Assembly (NCBI GenBank): GCA_000802095.1
Contig: JUEB01000024.1
Span: 1 to 64,000 of the forward strand
Direction: 5' to 3'
Origin: Peptococcaceae bacterium BICA1-7
Lineage (GTDB): Bacteria; Bacillota; Desulfotomaculia; Desulfotomaculales; Desulfocucumaceae
DNA: 64,000 bases
The position numbers and the translations under genes are program-made. Shown piece after piece: positions 27,348-36,072 of this stretch (positions are counted from its first letter, which is position 1; the number at the start of each line of letters is the position of its first letter). A model generated the notes under the pieces. It saw only the letters and a list, made by a program, of their open reading frames with translations. It was not told the origin of the DNA and did not search any database.

Positions 27348-27440
27348 TTTTAAGAATAACCGGTCTGCAGGAAATGCAGCCGTTAAGGCGGCATACAGGC
27401 TTTTAAAAATACATGCTTTTGCAGGGGGTGAGGGGCTAGG

Positions 27441-29294
27441 ATGATTGGCAAAATGCTTGGCAACAGGTATGAGATTCTGGAGCAGTTGGGCGGTGGAGGC
27501 ATGGCCATAGTGTACAAGGGCCGTGACACTATACTGAACCGTCTGGTGACAATCAAGCTTTTAAGGCCCGATTATACCTCGGATGAGGACTTTGTAAGGC
27601 GCTTCAGGAGAGAGGCCCAGGCGGTGGCCAGTCTTTCCCACCCGAATATAGTCAGCATCTATGACGTTGGCAGGGAAAAGGATATGGACTACCTGGTCAT
27701 GGAGTATGTTGACGGAGAGGATCTCCGGAGCATTATCAAAAGGGAAGGCCCCCTGGAGCCGCCAAAGGCGGTAAGGATTGCCAGGCAGATATGCGATGCC
27801 CTGGACCATGCCCATGAAAACAACATAGTACACAGGGATGTAAAGCCCCACAACATACTTATTACAAGGTCCGGGAGGGCCAAGCTGACCGACTTTGGCA
27901 TAGCCAGGGAGGCCAGTGCCGCCACCATGACCACATCGGACACCATAGTGGGATCGGTGCACTACCTTTCACCGGAGCAGGCCAGGGGAGAGGTGCCCGG
28001 CTTCAGGTCGGACATATATTCCCTGGGAGTAGTACTTTACGAGATGCTGGCCGGAGGCCTTCCTTTCACCGGAGACACCCCCATTTCCATTGCCTTGAAA
28101 CATGTGCAAAGCTTCCCTGACCCTATTTCTAAGAGAAACCCCGCTATTCCGGAGTCCCTGGAGTCGGCGGCAATGAAAGCCCTTAATAAAGAGCCGGACA
28201 AGAGATACCAGAGCGCCCGGGAGATGTCTTTAAGGCTGGAGGAATCCCTGCTGGACGATGATACCGGGATAACCCGGGTCATTGCCGTGGACAGTGAGGA
28301 CATGAAGGCGCTGAAATCATCAGGGGGCCAGGCCACCGGGCAGACTTTCAGCAGGAGACTAAAGCCCACGGGCTGGGCGGTCATAATAGCCCTTATTGTG
28401 CTGGCGGCGGCAGTGGGAGTCTACGGATTTTATATTTTTGTCAATGTTCCCGAGGTCGGGGTGCCGTCGGTGGTGAATAAGCCCCTTGAGCAGGCTGAGT
28501 CCATTTTAAAGGAAAACAGGCTAAAGAGCACCGTGAAGGAGCAGTATAGCAGCGATGTTCCGGAAGGTTACGTTATTTCCCAGGATCCCGGGCCGGATGG
28601 GCCCAGGGTCAAGATAAACCGGGTTATTGCACTGGTGGTCAGCAAGGGATCTGATTTGAGGACTGTTCCCAACCTGGTCACCCTGGACGTTGTAAATGCC
28701 AGGATTAAGCTAACCGAGGCCAGCCTGCAAATGGAGGAGCCGCCGGCCGAGGAGTACAGCAGCGAGGTGGCCAAGGGCCTGATCATGAGCCAGCAGCCGG
28801 CCGCCCTCCAGAAGGCGCCCAGGGATACAAGTGTAAAGGTGGTTGTTTCCAAGGGGCCTGAGCCTGCCAACAGGAATGTTCCGGACTTAAGGGGCAAGAC
28901 CCTGGATCAGGCCAGGACAGAGCTGACGGGGCTTGGTCTTCAGCTTGACCAGGACATAATATATCAGACCAGCACCCAGTTCTTAAGCGGCCGAATAGTA
29001 TCCCAGTATCCCGGGGCCGGTGAGAACGTGATTGATGGGACTGCTGTGAAGGTGTATGTCAGCAACGGCCCGGGGCCATCATACAGGGATGCCGATGTTG
29101 AAGTTGAAATTCCCGATGACGGCCGTAAGCACGTGGTGAGAATAAGTGTGGTGGATGCCAGGGGCGCCAATGATGTTTATATCAAGGAGCACAGTCCCGG
29201 CGAGAGAGTGGTGGAGACAGTGAGATATTGGGGGCGGGCAACAATAAATGTTTATGTGGATAATAAACTGGCGAAGGGGCAAGAGTTGGATTAA
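27441..29294 (+). CDS. prkC: PASTA-domain serine/threonine kinase PrkC/Stk
   Basis: A 617-aa transmembrane Hanks-type kinase. The cytoplasmic kinase has a glycine loop LGGGGMAIVYKG (~16-27), catalytic lysine K39, HRDVKPHN (131-138) and DFG (151-153), with a TMTTSDTIVGSVHYLSPEQ activation segment. A membrane helix is at about 311-334. Three PASTA domains follow (about 341-408, 409-478, 479-548), and a last ~65-residue domain is beta-rich. PASTA domains of homologues bind muropeptides and lipid II and drive germination and wall control. stp, the two FHA readers and the SEDS-PBP pair precede it in the same operon. ATG with GGGGGTGAGGGG upstream. Confidence 0.96.
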   Translation: MIGKMLGNRYEILEQLGGGGMAIVYKGRDTILNRLVTIKLLRPDYTSDEDFVRRFRREAQAVASLSHPNIVSIYDVGREKDMDYLVMEYVDGEDLRSIIKREGPLEPPKAVRIARQICDALDHAHENNIVHRDVKPHNILITRSGRAKLTDFGIAREASAATMTTSDTIVGSVHYLSPEQARGEVPGFRSDIYSLGVVLYEMLAGGLPFTGDTPISIALKHVQSFPDPISKRNPAIPESLESAAMKALNKEPDKRYQSAREMSLRLEESLLDDDTGITRVIAVDSEDMKALKSSGGQATGQTFSRRLKPTGWAVIIALIVLAAAVGVYGFYIFVNVPEVGVPSVVNKPLEQAESILKENRLKSTVKEQYSSDVPEGYVISQDPGPDGPRVKINRVIALVVSKGSDLRTVPNLVTLDVVNARIKLTEASLQMEEPPAEEYSSEVAKGLIMSQQPAALQKAPRDTSVKVVVSKGPEPANRNVPDLRGKTLDQARTELTGLGLQLDQDIIYQTSTQFLSGRIVSQYPGAGENVIDGTAVKVYVSNGPGPSYRDADVEVEIPDDGRKHVVRISVVDARGANDVYIKEHSPGERVVETVRYWGRATINVYVDNKLAKGQELD

Positions 29295-30176
29295 ATGGCG
29301 TCCAGTATAAAAGGGGTTGTCACAAAAGCATATGGAGGCTTCTATTATGTAGGCGGCGGCGGTGAAACACTGCAGTGCACCCTGAGGGGAGTGCTGAAGC
29401 ACAGGAAGGTGGACGTGCGGGTGGGAGACCGGGTGACCGTTTTGAGAAGCTCCGGGGGGGCTGTGGTAGAGGAGGTTTTTCCACGTAAAAATACCCTGGT
29501 AAGACCTCCTGTGGCCAATGTTGACAGGATGATCATGGTATTTGCCGTAAAAGATCCGGACCCCTCCCTGATACTGCTGGACAGGTTTCTCATACAGTCC
29601 TGGCACGAGGAGGTTGAGCCGGTAATATGCTTTAATAAAACAGACCTTCTACAGGAAAAAGAAATGAATTTTATTAATGCCTATATCTCTGCCGGTTATA
29701 AAGTACTGCTCACCAGCACCAGAAATGGTCTGGGGATTCAGACTCTGAGTGAACTACTGCTGGAGGGGATAACGGTTTTTGCCGGTCCGTCGGGGGTGGG
29801 CAAGAGCAGTCTGTTAAACGCTGTTCAGCCCGGTCTTTCCCTTAAGACAGGGGAGATAGGGCAAAAAATAAAAAGAGGTAAGCACACCACCAGGCATGTG
29901 GAGCTCATTCCTTTGGAGAACGGGGGACTGGTGGCTGACACCCCGGGCTTTTCAACTCTCCACCTGCCGGAAATAGAAAAAGAAAATCTTTGCTTTTACT
30001 ACCCGGAGATGGAAAGTTTTATCAGCGGGTGCAGGTTTACCGGCTGCCTGCACAGGTCTGAGCCCAACTGTGCCGTTAAAGAGGCCGTGAGCGGGGGGAA
30101 AATAGATCCAGGCCGGTACGGCCGGTACCTGGAGATATTAAAGGAGCTTATAGAGAGGGAAGGAGCTAGGCGATGA
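29295..30176 (+). CDS. rsgA: Ribosome small-subunit-dependent GTPase RsgA
   Basis: Circularly permuted GTPase that checks maturation of the 30S subunit, 293 aa. An N-terminal OB fold is followed by the G4 motif NKTD (~114-117), then G1 GPSGVGKSSLLN (~169-180), the RGKHTTRH switch (~196-203) and G3 DTPGF (~215-219), in the permuted order typical of the family. The C-terminal zinc knuckle is CRFTGCLHRSEPNC. The ATG directly follows the stop of prkC (TAAATG) and the gene overlaps rpe by 4 nt. In Bacillus its homologue is a substrate of PrkC, consistent with this position. Confidence 0.96.
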   Translation: MASSIKGVVTKAYGGFYYVGGGGETLQCTLRGVLKHRKVDVRVGDRVTVLRSSGGAVVEEVFPRKNTLVRPPVANVDRMIMVFAVKDPDPSLILLDRFLIQSWHEEVEPVICFNKTDLLQEKEMNFINAYISAGYKVLLTSTRNGLGIQTLSELLLEGITVFAGPSGVGKSSLLNAVQPGLSLKTGEIGQKIKRGKHTTRHVELIPLENGGLVADTPGFSTLHLPEIEKENLCFYYPEMESFISGCRFTGCLHRSEPNCAVKEAVSGGKIDPGRYGRYLEILKELIEREGARR

Positions 30177-30853
30177 TTAAGCTTGCGCCATCAATACTGG
30201 CAGCGGATTTTTCAAAACTGGGGGAGGATGTGCGCAGGGTGGAGGAGGCTGGCGCCCAGTACCTGCACCTTGATATAATGGATGGGCATTTTGTTCCCAA
30301 CCTTACTATTGGGCCGCCTGTGGTGGCGGCACTGAGAAAAAATTGCCGTATGGTTTTCGATGTGCACCTGATGATCCAGAATCCTGACAGCTACATAGAC
30401 AGCTTTATCGACGCCGGTGCCGACCTGGTCACCGTGCATGTGGAGGCCGCCCCTCACCTGCACCGCAGCCTGCAGATGATTAAAAAGAGGGGGATCAGGG
30501 CCGGGGTGGCCATCAACCCCTCCACCCACCCGTCAGCTATAGAGTACGTGCTGGATATGGCGGATCTGGTGCTGGTGATGACGGTAAACCCTGGCTTCGG
30601 GGGCCAGGGTTTTATAGCGGAAATGGTGCCCAAAATAAAGGCCGTAAAGGATATGCTTGCCCGGGCGGGCTCCGGGGCCGAGATACAGGTGGACGGTGGA
30701 GTTACTGTAAAGACAGCCCCTTTGGTGACCGGGGCGGGAGCCACGGTGCTGGTGGCCGGATCGGCAATTTTTGGGGCAAAGAATCCTGCTGAGGCTGTAC
30801 GGGATATAAGAGAGGCGGCAGTCCAGCCGCTAGTGGCTGGACATCAGTCATAA
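30173..30853 (+). CDS. rpe: Ribulose-phosphate 3-epimerase
   Basis: Interconverts ribulose 5-phosphate and xylulose 5-phosphate in the pentose phosphate pathway, 226 aa TIM barrel. Conserved segments are LAPSILAADFSKL (N-terminus), HLDIMDGHFVPNLTIGP (~33-49), VHLMIQNPD, VMTVNPGFGGQGFI (~138-151) and QVDGGV. Catalytic aspartates (DIMD and VDGG) and metal histidines are in place. ATGA overlap with rsgA. This is the last large gene of the division/kinase operon. Confidence 0.96.
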   Translation: MIKLAPSILAADFSKLGEDVRRVEEAGAQYLHLDIMDGHFVPNLTIGPPVVAALRKNCRMVFDVHLMIQNPDSYIDSFIDAGADLVTVHVEAAPHLHRSLQMIKKRGIRAGVAINPSTHPSAIEYVLDMADLVLVMTVNPGFGGQGFIAEMVPKIKAVKDMLARAGSGAEIQVDGGVTVKTAPLVTGAGATVLVAGSAIFGAKNPAEAVRDIREAAVQPLVAGHQS

Positions 30854-30878
30854 ACATAATAACATGGAGGTGATGCAT

Positions 30879-31001
30879 GTGGCAGTATATATTTGCGCCC
30901 AGTGCGGCAGCACTGTTGAAAGCAGGTGCAGGCCAGGCAAGTGCAAGAATTGCGGGGCGGTGAAGGACAAGCTTATAAAGCAGGAACAGCCTAAAAAGTA
31001 G
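30879..31001 (+). CDS. Small zinc-ribbon protein (40 aa)
   Basis: Reads MAVYICAQCG...SRCRPGKCKNCG...KLIKQEQPKK. Two CxxC-like pairs (CAQC and CKNC, with a further C in SRCRPG) fit a rubredoxin-like or rubrerythrin-type metal knuckle. The chosen start is GTG at 30879, 8 nt after GGAGG at 30866-30870; an in-frame ATG at 30873 is too close to that site. It ends the rpe transcription unit just before a strong hairpin. The function is unknown; it is a type of short protein frequent in Clostridia. Confidence 0.7.
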   Translation: MAVYICAQCGSTVESRCRPGKCKNCGAVKDKLIKQEQPKK

Positions 31002-31017
31002 AACATCCCGAAGACCT

Positions 31018-31051
31018 ATATTTAGGCCCGGGTTTTCCCGGGCCTAAATAT
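31018..31051 (+). terminator. Terminator hairpin after the kinase/rpe operon
   Basis: A perfect 12-bp stem TTTAGGCCCGGG / CCCGGGCCTAAA with loop TTTT. The T run after it is short (TATGTT), so part of its effect may be as an insulator. Confidence 0.75.
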
Positions 31052-31114
31052 GTTAGATATTCATCGAATCTAAGCGCTCTTTAAAATAGTAAATACTTGG
31101 GGAGGGCGCATGTA

Positions 31115-32296
31115 TTGATAACTTCGGAAAAAGGGTTTGCCTATTTGCTTTCCGCCATGCCCGAGAAAAACAAGGTGGAACTTGAACTAAAATTAAAACA
31201 TGATAATATGCTTCGGTTGAGAATAATAGCATTGCTGATAATAGCTTTTATGCTGATTCTGCTATGCATCCAGCTATTCTATACTGGTAAAATTCAGCAG
31301 CCGGAGATTATAGCAGTAGCCCCGCATGTTATGGTGCTAAGGCTTATTTTAATTGGCGTTTCAGTAATCTTCATAGTATTGTCCGGCCGGCCATTGCCAT
31401 CAGATGCAGATAAGCGGTTTAATCATTTTATGATGTCAGGGTTTATACTATTTAACCTGATTGGCTTTGCCGTTTTATCTGGTCTTATCAATTCTACAGG
31501 TCCCGGCATAGCATCAGCCTACATAATGGCAGCATTGGTTTTAGCCACTTTTATCCATTTAAAGTGGCTGGATTGCATTATTATTTACGGCCTGGCCTGG
31601 CTTACCATGGGTATTAGCGTCTGGCTTCTCCAGCCGGATTGGATTGTGGCTTTCTCGGCATTTCTCAATGGCACCTTTGCCACTGTTCTCGCGCTTGTAA
31701 TATCAAGGGTTATATATATCAATCGGATTCAGGATTTTTTAAACAGGCAGCTAATTGAGCAGCAGAAAGAAGAATTGGTTGCGTCAAACGCTATTTTAAA
31801 AGAACTGACCTATATTGATGCTCTGACTGGCATTCCAAACAGGCGTTTTTTTGACGAATATCTGTTGAGGGAATGGAAAAGGGCTGTACGTGACAAAAAA
31901 TGCATCTCCCTAATCATGATAGATATTGATAAATTTAAATTATACAACGATACCTTTGGACATCAGGCAGGTGATCATGCCATGGTTCAGGTGGCAGCGT
32001 CTTTACATAAAGTTGTCAAGCGTCCCGGCGACCTGGTAGCCCGTTATGGCGGTGAGGAATTTGTAGCAGTTCTGACGGATACCGACCTGGACGGAGCATG
32101 CGGGGTAGCGGACTGTATGCGGCAAGCAGTAGAGGAGTTAAATATAAATTATACAGGCAGACTTACTATAAGTCTTGGGTTAGTTTGCATAAAACCCTGT
32201 ATTGGTAAATCGCCTGAGGATCTGATTGGGGCTGCTGATGATGCCCTTTACCGGGCAAAGGAAGCCGGGGGCAACAGCTATGCCCTTGGCAGGTGA
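31115..32296 (+). CDS. Membrane diguanylate cyclase (GGDEF)
   Basis: A 393-aa enzyme making cyclic di-GMP. The N-terminal ~210 residues contain about six membrane segments forming an unassigned sensor. A short coiled coil (about 205-222) leads to the GGDEF domain (about 223-393) with DALTGIPNRRFFDEYL, IMIDIDKFKLYNDTFGH and the active site RYGGEEF. An RPGD inhibitory-site motif lies exactly five residues before GGEEF, so product inhibition is expected. I chose the TTG at 31115, 8 nt after GGGGAGGG; the TTG at 31097 lies before that site. The neighbouring PilZ gene is a likely receptor of its product. Confidence 0.9.
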   Translation: MITSEKGFAYLLSAMPEKNKVELELKLKHDNMLRLRIIALLIIAFMLILLCIQLFYTGKIQQPEIIAVAPHVMVLRLILIGVSVIFIVLSGRPLPSDADKRFNHFMMSGFILFNLIGFAVLSGLINSTGPGIASAYIMAALVLATFIHLKWLDCIIIYGLAWLTMGISVWLLQPDWIVAFSAFLNGTFATVLALVISRVIYINRIQDFLNRQLIEQQKEELVASNAILKELTYIDALTGIPNRRFFDEYLLREWKRAVRDKKCISLIMIDIDKFKLYNDTFGHQAGDHAMVQVAASLHKVVKRPGDLVARYGGEEFVAVLTDTDLDGACGVADCMRQAVEELNINYTGRLTISLGLVCIKPCIGKSPEDLIGAADDALYRAKEAGGNSYALGR

Positions 32297-32321
32297 GGAG
32301 TTTATGCAACCGGCAGCTTAT

Positions 32322-32328
32322 TGTCGAA
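32322..32328 (+). promoter_or_regulatory. Candidate Spo0A (0A) box
   Basis: TGTCGAA in the context CTTATTGTCGAAATG, between the diguanylate cyclase stop and the PilZ gene. The 13-mer TTATTGTCGAAAT is identical to that before the giant SLH gene at about 8597. This suggests shared stationary-phase or sporulation control. Confidence 0.4.
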
Positions 32329-32450
32329 ATGTAAAGCTATATAGTGTAATTTGAAGTTTTATTTTTACTCACCGGTGGTTAATTTTTTATTGTTTCCAAC
32401 GATAGTTCTAGTATATATTATTATTCCTTCCCGAAACCGGAGAGGTTTAT

Positions 32451-33107
32451 ATGTTTATCGACCTGTCAATTATTAAGCCCGGGCAAAAGATATTCTTATG
32501 CCGTGAAGGAGATATCACAAGGTATGTCTCCTATGTAAGAGAAATAATAAATAGAGCCATTTTTGTGGATTTGCCTGAAAAGAAAGAGGGGGGGCCGGGC
32601 TCTGGGAAGCTGTTCCTGTCCGCCGGCACTTCTGTGCGGGTGCAGCTGCCGGTGCTGGGGAGCCTATATCAGTTTATGGGCAGTGTGCTGCAGTCCGGCA
32701 GCCACCCGGACCTGACTGGTATTTCTGTCCCGGGCAGGGTTGAAAGGGTGGAAATGAGAAGGTTTATCAGGGCAAAAAAGATGCTCCGGGTACAGTACGC
32801 AGTGCTGCCCGATGGTGAGGAACCTGTATATAAATACGCTGAGTCTGTAAACATAAGCGCCGGGGGCATGCATCTGACCGTATCCGAGTATATAGGGCAG
32901 GGAGAGCAGCTGGTGCTGAATTTTATAATATCCCAGGACAATAAGTACAGCAGCTTAAAGGAGATTACCAGGGTTACCAGGGTTATTCCGGCCGGAGAGA
33001 AAGACATGTTTCATATAGGAGTGGAGTTTTTAAATATGAAGAAAAACAAATTTGACTTTATTTCAAAGTATGTGATGAAAACTATCTGGGCCGAGGCAGT
33101 GCTATAA
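32451..33107 (+). CDS. PilZ-domain c-di-GMP binding protein (YcgR-like)
   Basis: A 218-aa cytoplasmic protein. The N-terminal ~100 residues resemble the YcgR-N/PilZN beta domain (IKPGQKIFLCREGD). The C-terminal PilZ domain carries the c-di-GMP ligands RRFIR (about 103-107) and NISAGG (about 137-142, matching D/NxSxxG). ATG with GGAGAGG upstream. About 155 nt separate it from the diguanylate cyclase, with an own promoter region and a candidate 0A box. YcgR homologues slow the flagellar motor; here the target is not known. Confidence 0.9.
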   Translation: MFIDLSIIKPGQKIFLCREGDITRYVSYVREIINRAIFVDLPEKKEGGPGSGKLFLSAGTSVRVQLPVLGSLYQFMGSVLQSGSHPDLTGISVPGRVERVEMRRFIRAKKMLRVQYAVLPDGEEPVYKYAESVNISAGGMHLTVSEYIGQGEQLVLNFIISQDNKYSSLKEITRVTRVIPAGEKDMFHIGVEFLNMKKNKFDFISKYVMKTIWAEAVL

Positions 33108-33125
33108 AAAAGCCACCCTACGGGC

Positions 33126-33363
33126 GGCGGGGAGACAGGAGACTGCTTAAAGGTAATACCTCTGGTCGGGAGACAGGAGAAAGGAGTTGCTCAGGCATTC
33201 CTGATATTTAGACTTGGTGCACCCCATAGCTCGTGCGTTTAATTGGTAGTCTGAATTAAAAGGCCCGCCGGTGGCGGGCTTTAAATATCATGTAAGGATT
33301 ACTTATCCTCCTGTCTCCAGACCATAGGCAATACTTCCGGGCAGTCTCCTGTCTCCCGACCCG
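33126..33363. repeat. Heptamer inverted element E6 (type B), longest copy
   Basis: The left part 33128-33190 holds two GGGAGAC arrays separated by GGTAATACCT. The right part, about 33300-33360, is the same composite in reverse complement, including the ACTGCC...GTATTGCC spacer and ending CTCCCGACCCGG. The core has AGGCATTCCTGAT (about 33194-33206) and a GCCCGCCGGTGGCGGGC hairpin (about 33263-33280). The 307-nt gap between the PilZ gene and the NamZ gene is filled by this element. Confidence 0.85.
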
Positions 33364-33414
33364 GAGCCCATTCTTTTAAGCCAGTCTCCTGACCGGAAAG
33401 CTGCGACCCGTAAG

Positions 33415-34983
33415 CTAATAAATACTCACCGTCCGGGTGTCGTGGTCCCAGTCCACCTCGGCCCCCAGGTACTCACCCACATAGCGGACCGGTACCATGG
33501 TCCGTTCTTTTCTTATCACGGGGCAGGTGTCCATTGTTTTATGCTGCCCGTTTATTGTGGCGTAAACGCTGTCTATTCTGAATACAGCCGTTCGGCCCGA
33601 CCTTGAGATGGTTACCGTGCGGCTTTTCTCATCCCACCGGACATCTGCGCCAAGGGCCTCAGAAATGGCCCTTAAGGGAACCATCAGCCGGCTGTTTGCA
33701 TCTATATAAGGGGCGGAGTCAAATTTTACAGGTATGCGGTCCACCAGGACCACTACCTGGCTGTTTGCCACGGGCTCCTGGTGGGGGGTACTTCCGTAAA
33801 TAAGATAGTTCTTTCTTTCCTCTTTGAAGCTGGCAAGACCCGGTGCATATTGGGCCTCAATCTGCTGGGGCGTAAGCCCTTCCTCCAGGTTGCGGCCAAT
33901 GCTGTCAGTGCCCATTATCTTGTCGAACATCACCACAGTCTGGCCGCTTTTGGGAACTTTAAAGTTATTCAGGGAGTGGGCGTAGGCCAGGGCGTAAATG
34001 CCCGTTCTGGCAGGGTTGAAGGTATGGTAGTCGGTTATTTTAAGTCTCACACCCCCGGCGTCTCCCCTGTATTCAGGCACAAATGTCACCCCGGGCAGCC
34101 CGGCGCTGTTTAAAAGGCCGGCAAAACTGCCCGCATTTATGCCCTTTCCGCCGATCCACTTGAATTTGTCGGCCTGGAAGATACCGGTGCCTTCACCCAG
34201 CCCGGTGGCCATATAGCCGAATAAAGAGTCCAGGTCGGGAATATTGGGGGATGTTTGCACCCACTGCAGCCCGGTTTCCTGGTAAATCATGTTCCTGGTA
34301 TACCCTTCCATTGGGACAACAGTTAGGTTTGCTCCTATTTTGCGGTTGAAAAACTGCGCCAGCTCTCCCGCGGTCATACCATGGGCCATGGGCAGGTTAT
34401 CCACACCCACAAAGGTCTTATAGGGGTCTTCCAGCACCGGTCCGTCAACTATCTCTCCACCCAGGGGATTGGGCCGGTCCAGCACCAATATGGGCTTGCC
34501 GTTTTGTTGCGCCGCCACCATGCAGTAATTAAGGGTTGACATATAAGTATACGATCTGGCTCCAATATCCTGTATGTCGAACAAAAGCACATCTATGCCC
34601 TGCAGCATGCCGGAGGTGGGCATTCTGGTCTGTCCATACAGGCTATATACCGGGATGCCCAGCCCTGGATGAATATAAGACTCCACATAGGCCCCGGCTA
34701 CGGCAGTTCCGTCAATGCCGTGCTCTGGCCCGTACAGGGCGGCCAGTGTTATCGTTTTGTCAGCGGAAAGAATGTCAATAAGACTTCTGCCGCTGCTGTC
34801 CACTCCGCTCTGGTTGGTAATCAGGCCCACCTTTTTGCCCTCTATCAGATAATGGTAGCTGCCCATAAGAAGCTCATTGCCCAGCTTCAGCCCGGTAGTT
34901 TCTGCCGAGCTGGAAGGGGTTATATCAACCCCCAGTGAGACGGCGGCAAGTATAATGACCAGTAAAGTGAAAATCTTTTTCAT
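33415..34983 (-). CDS. NamZ-like exo-beta-N-acetylmuramidase (DUF1343) with stalk domain
   Basis: A secreted 522-aa protein. Residues 1-27 are a signal peptide (MKKIFTLLVIILAAVSLGV). The DUF1343 domain (about 33-400) contains VGLITNQSGVD, LYGPEHGI, DVLLFDIQDIGARSYTYMSTL, VLDRPNPLGG and PMAHGMTAGELA, all hallmarks of the NamZ family, which removes terminal N-acetylmuramic acid from peptidoglycan fragments. Residues about 405-522 are a copper amine oxidase N-terminal (stalk) domain, also present in the SLH protein at 2898-4173. It is the last of three minus-strand genes. A role in wall turnover or muropeptide recycling is inferred. Confidence 0.88.
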   Translation of the reverse strand: MKKIFTLLVIILAAVSLGVDITPSSSAETTGLKLGNELLMGSYHYLIEGKKVGLITNQSGVDSSGRSLIDILSADKTITLAALYGPEHGIDGTAVAGAYVESYIHPGLGIPVYSLYGQTRMPTSGMLQGIDVLLFDIQDIGARSYTYMSTLNYCMVAAQQNGKPILVLDRPNPLGGEIVDGPVLEDPYKTFVGVDNLPMAHGMTAGELAQFFNRKIGANLTVVPMEGYTRNMIYQETGLQWVQTSPNIPDLDSLFGYMATGLGEGTGIFQADKFKWIGGKGINAGSFAGLLNSAGLPGVTFVPEYRGDAGGVRLKITDYHTFNPARTGIYALAYAHSLNNFKVPKSGQTVVMFDKIMGTDSIGRNLEEGLTPQQIEAQYAPGLASFKEERKNYLIYGSTPHQEPVANSQVVVLVDRIPVKFDSAPYIDANSRLMVPLRAISEALGADVRWDEKSRTVTISRSGRTAVFRIDSVYATINGQHKTMDTCPVIRKERTMVPVRYVGEYLGAEVDWDHDTRTVSIY

Positions 34984-35028
34984 TTTTTGTAGCCCCTTTC
35001 CATGTCTGTCAGTAAACTGTCAGGTTAA

Positions 35029-36072
35029 TTATGGAAGAATCACTATATTGGTTACCACCGGTCTTAGCCGCCCGTCGGAGGGGCGGTTCAGCACTTCTCC
35101 CTTATAAACCAGAGTGGTTGATCCTCCCCCGTCGAGGTTGTAGCCCTCCTTGACACCGAGCTCGGCCAGCTTGTACTGCAATCTCTCTAGGGTTACCCCG
35201 CTGCTATAGTCTGACTGCCTTCCGTCCACCACAATCATGATCAGGTCCCCGTTGGCATATTCACCTATTATGGTGCGGGGGTGCCTGGTGGTGCTCCATT
35301 CCTTCGGAATAGAGAGGGGCCTTCCATCCTGTATCAGGATGGGAAGAAAGCTTACCCCCTGCCAGGGTTTAATTTCCGAAAATGAGTTCTTATCCGGGAA
35401 TATTCCTCCCACAAGATTTCCGTTCTTTTGAATGCCGGTGAAGAAAAGGTCGTCGGAGGGGTTAAACCCACCCATGTATTCTCCGTCGATGACAGTGTTG
35501 CCCAGGGGATATTCCACCTGGCGGCCGTTTTTGAACGAGGTGTAAAAACCTCCCCCGTTGATGCCCAGCACAGCCCCGGTTCTCCTGACAGCCTCTGCGG
35601 TGGTTTCCCTTTGCCCCAGAGTGCCCCCAGCCAGTTCTACCCTGAATACCGAGGGGTCAAATAATTTTATTTTGGCTATGTAACCCCTGTACCCCAGCTC
35701 ATCCAGCTTGAAAATCTTTATTTCCACACGGCTGGATGAGTATACCCTGATGGGCGGACCCAACATGGCCAGTATTCTTTCCTCGTAAATCTGGTCGGAA
35801 AGCTGCGTTTGATCACTGCTCTTTTGGGCCAGTTCCCTTAAAACAGCTTCCTGCTCCCTGAAAATTTCTTCCTGAGCCCTGGCTGAGTGGTAAATTCCCC
35901 CCACATTTTCTCTTGCCAGGGTCAAATCTGTCTCCAGCGATACTGTGGCGGCCACCATATTGTTTAGGGGAAGGTTAAGGGCCTGAGAATTGCCGCTCAA
36001 TACTGACAGGGACAGTAGCAGACCGGCCAGGGGCGCCGCCGCATAAGCCATAATTATGTTAACGAGCCGCAT
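35029..36072 (-). CDS. Phosphodiester glycosidase (NAGPA) domain protein
   Basis: A 347-aa secreted or membrane-tethered protein with a hydrophobic N-terminus (MAYAAAPLAGLLLSLSVLS) and a helical segment at about 40-100. The NAGPA domain (about 125-347) has the GINGGGFYT motif, RHPRTIIGEYANGDLIMIVVDGR and the DGGGSTTLVYKGE signature near the end. The family cleaves N-acetylglucosamine-1-phosphodiester bonds, plausible in wall polymer or exopolysaccharide metabolism. The gene overlaps the coiled-coil gene upstream by 14 nt and NamZ starts 45 nt later, so the three form one operon. Confidence 0.88.
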   Translation of the reverse strand: MRLVNIIMAYAAAPLAGLLLSLSVLSGNSQALNLPLNNMVAATVSLETDLTLARENVGGIYHSARAQEEIFREQEAVLRELAQKSSDQTQLSDQIYEERILAMLGPPIRVYSSSRVEIKIFKLDELGYRGYIAKIKLFDPSVFRVELAGGTLGQRETTAEAVRRTGAVLGINGGGFYTSFKNGRQVEYPLGNTVIDGEYMGGFNPSDDLFFTGIQKNGNLVGGIFPDKNSFSEIKPWQGVSFLPILIQDGRPLSIPKEWSTTRHPRTIIGEYANGDLIMIVVDGRQSDYSSGVTLERLQYKLAELGVKEGYNLDGGGSTTLVYKGEVLNRPSDGRLRPVVTNIVILP

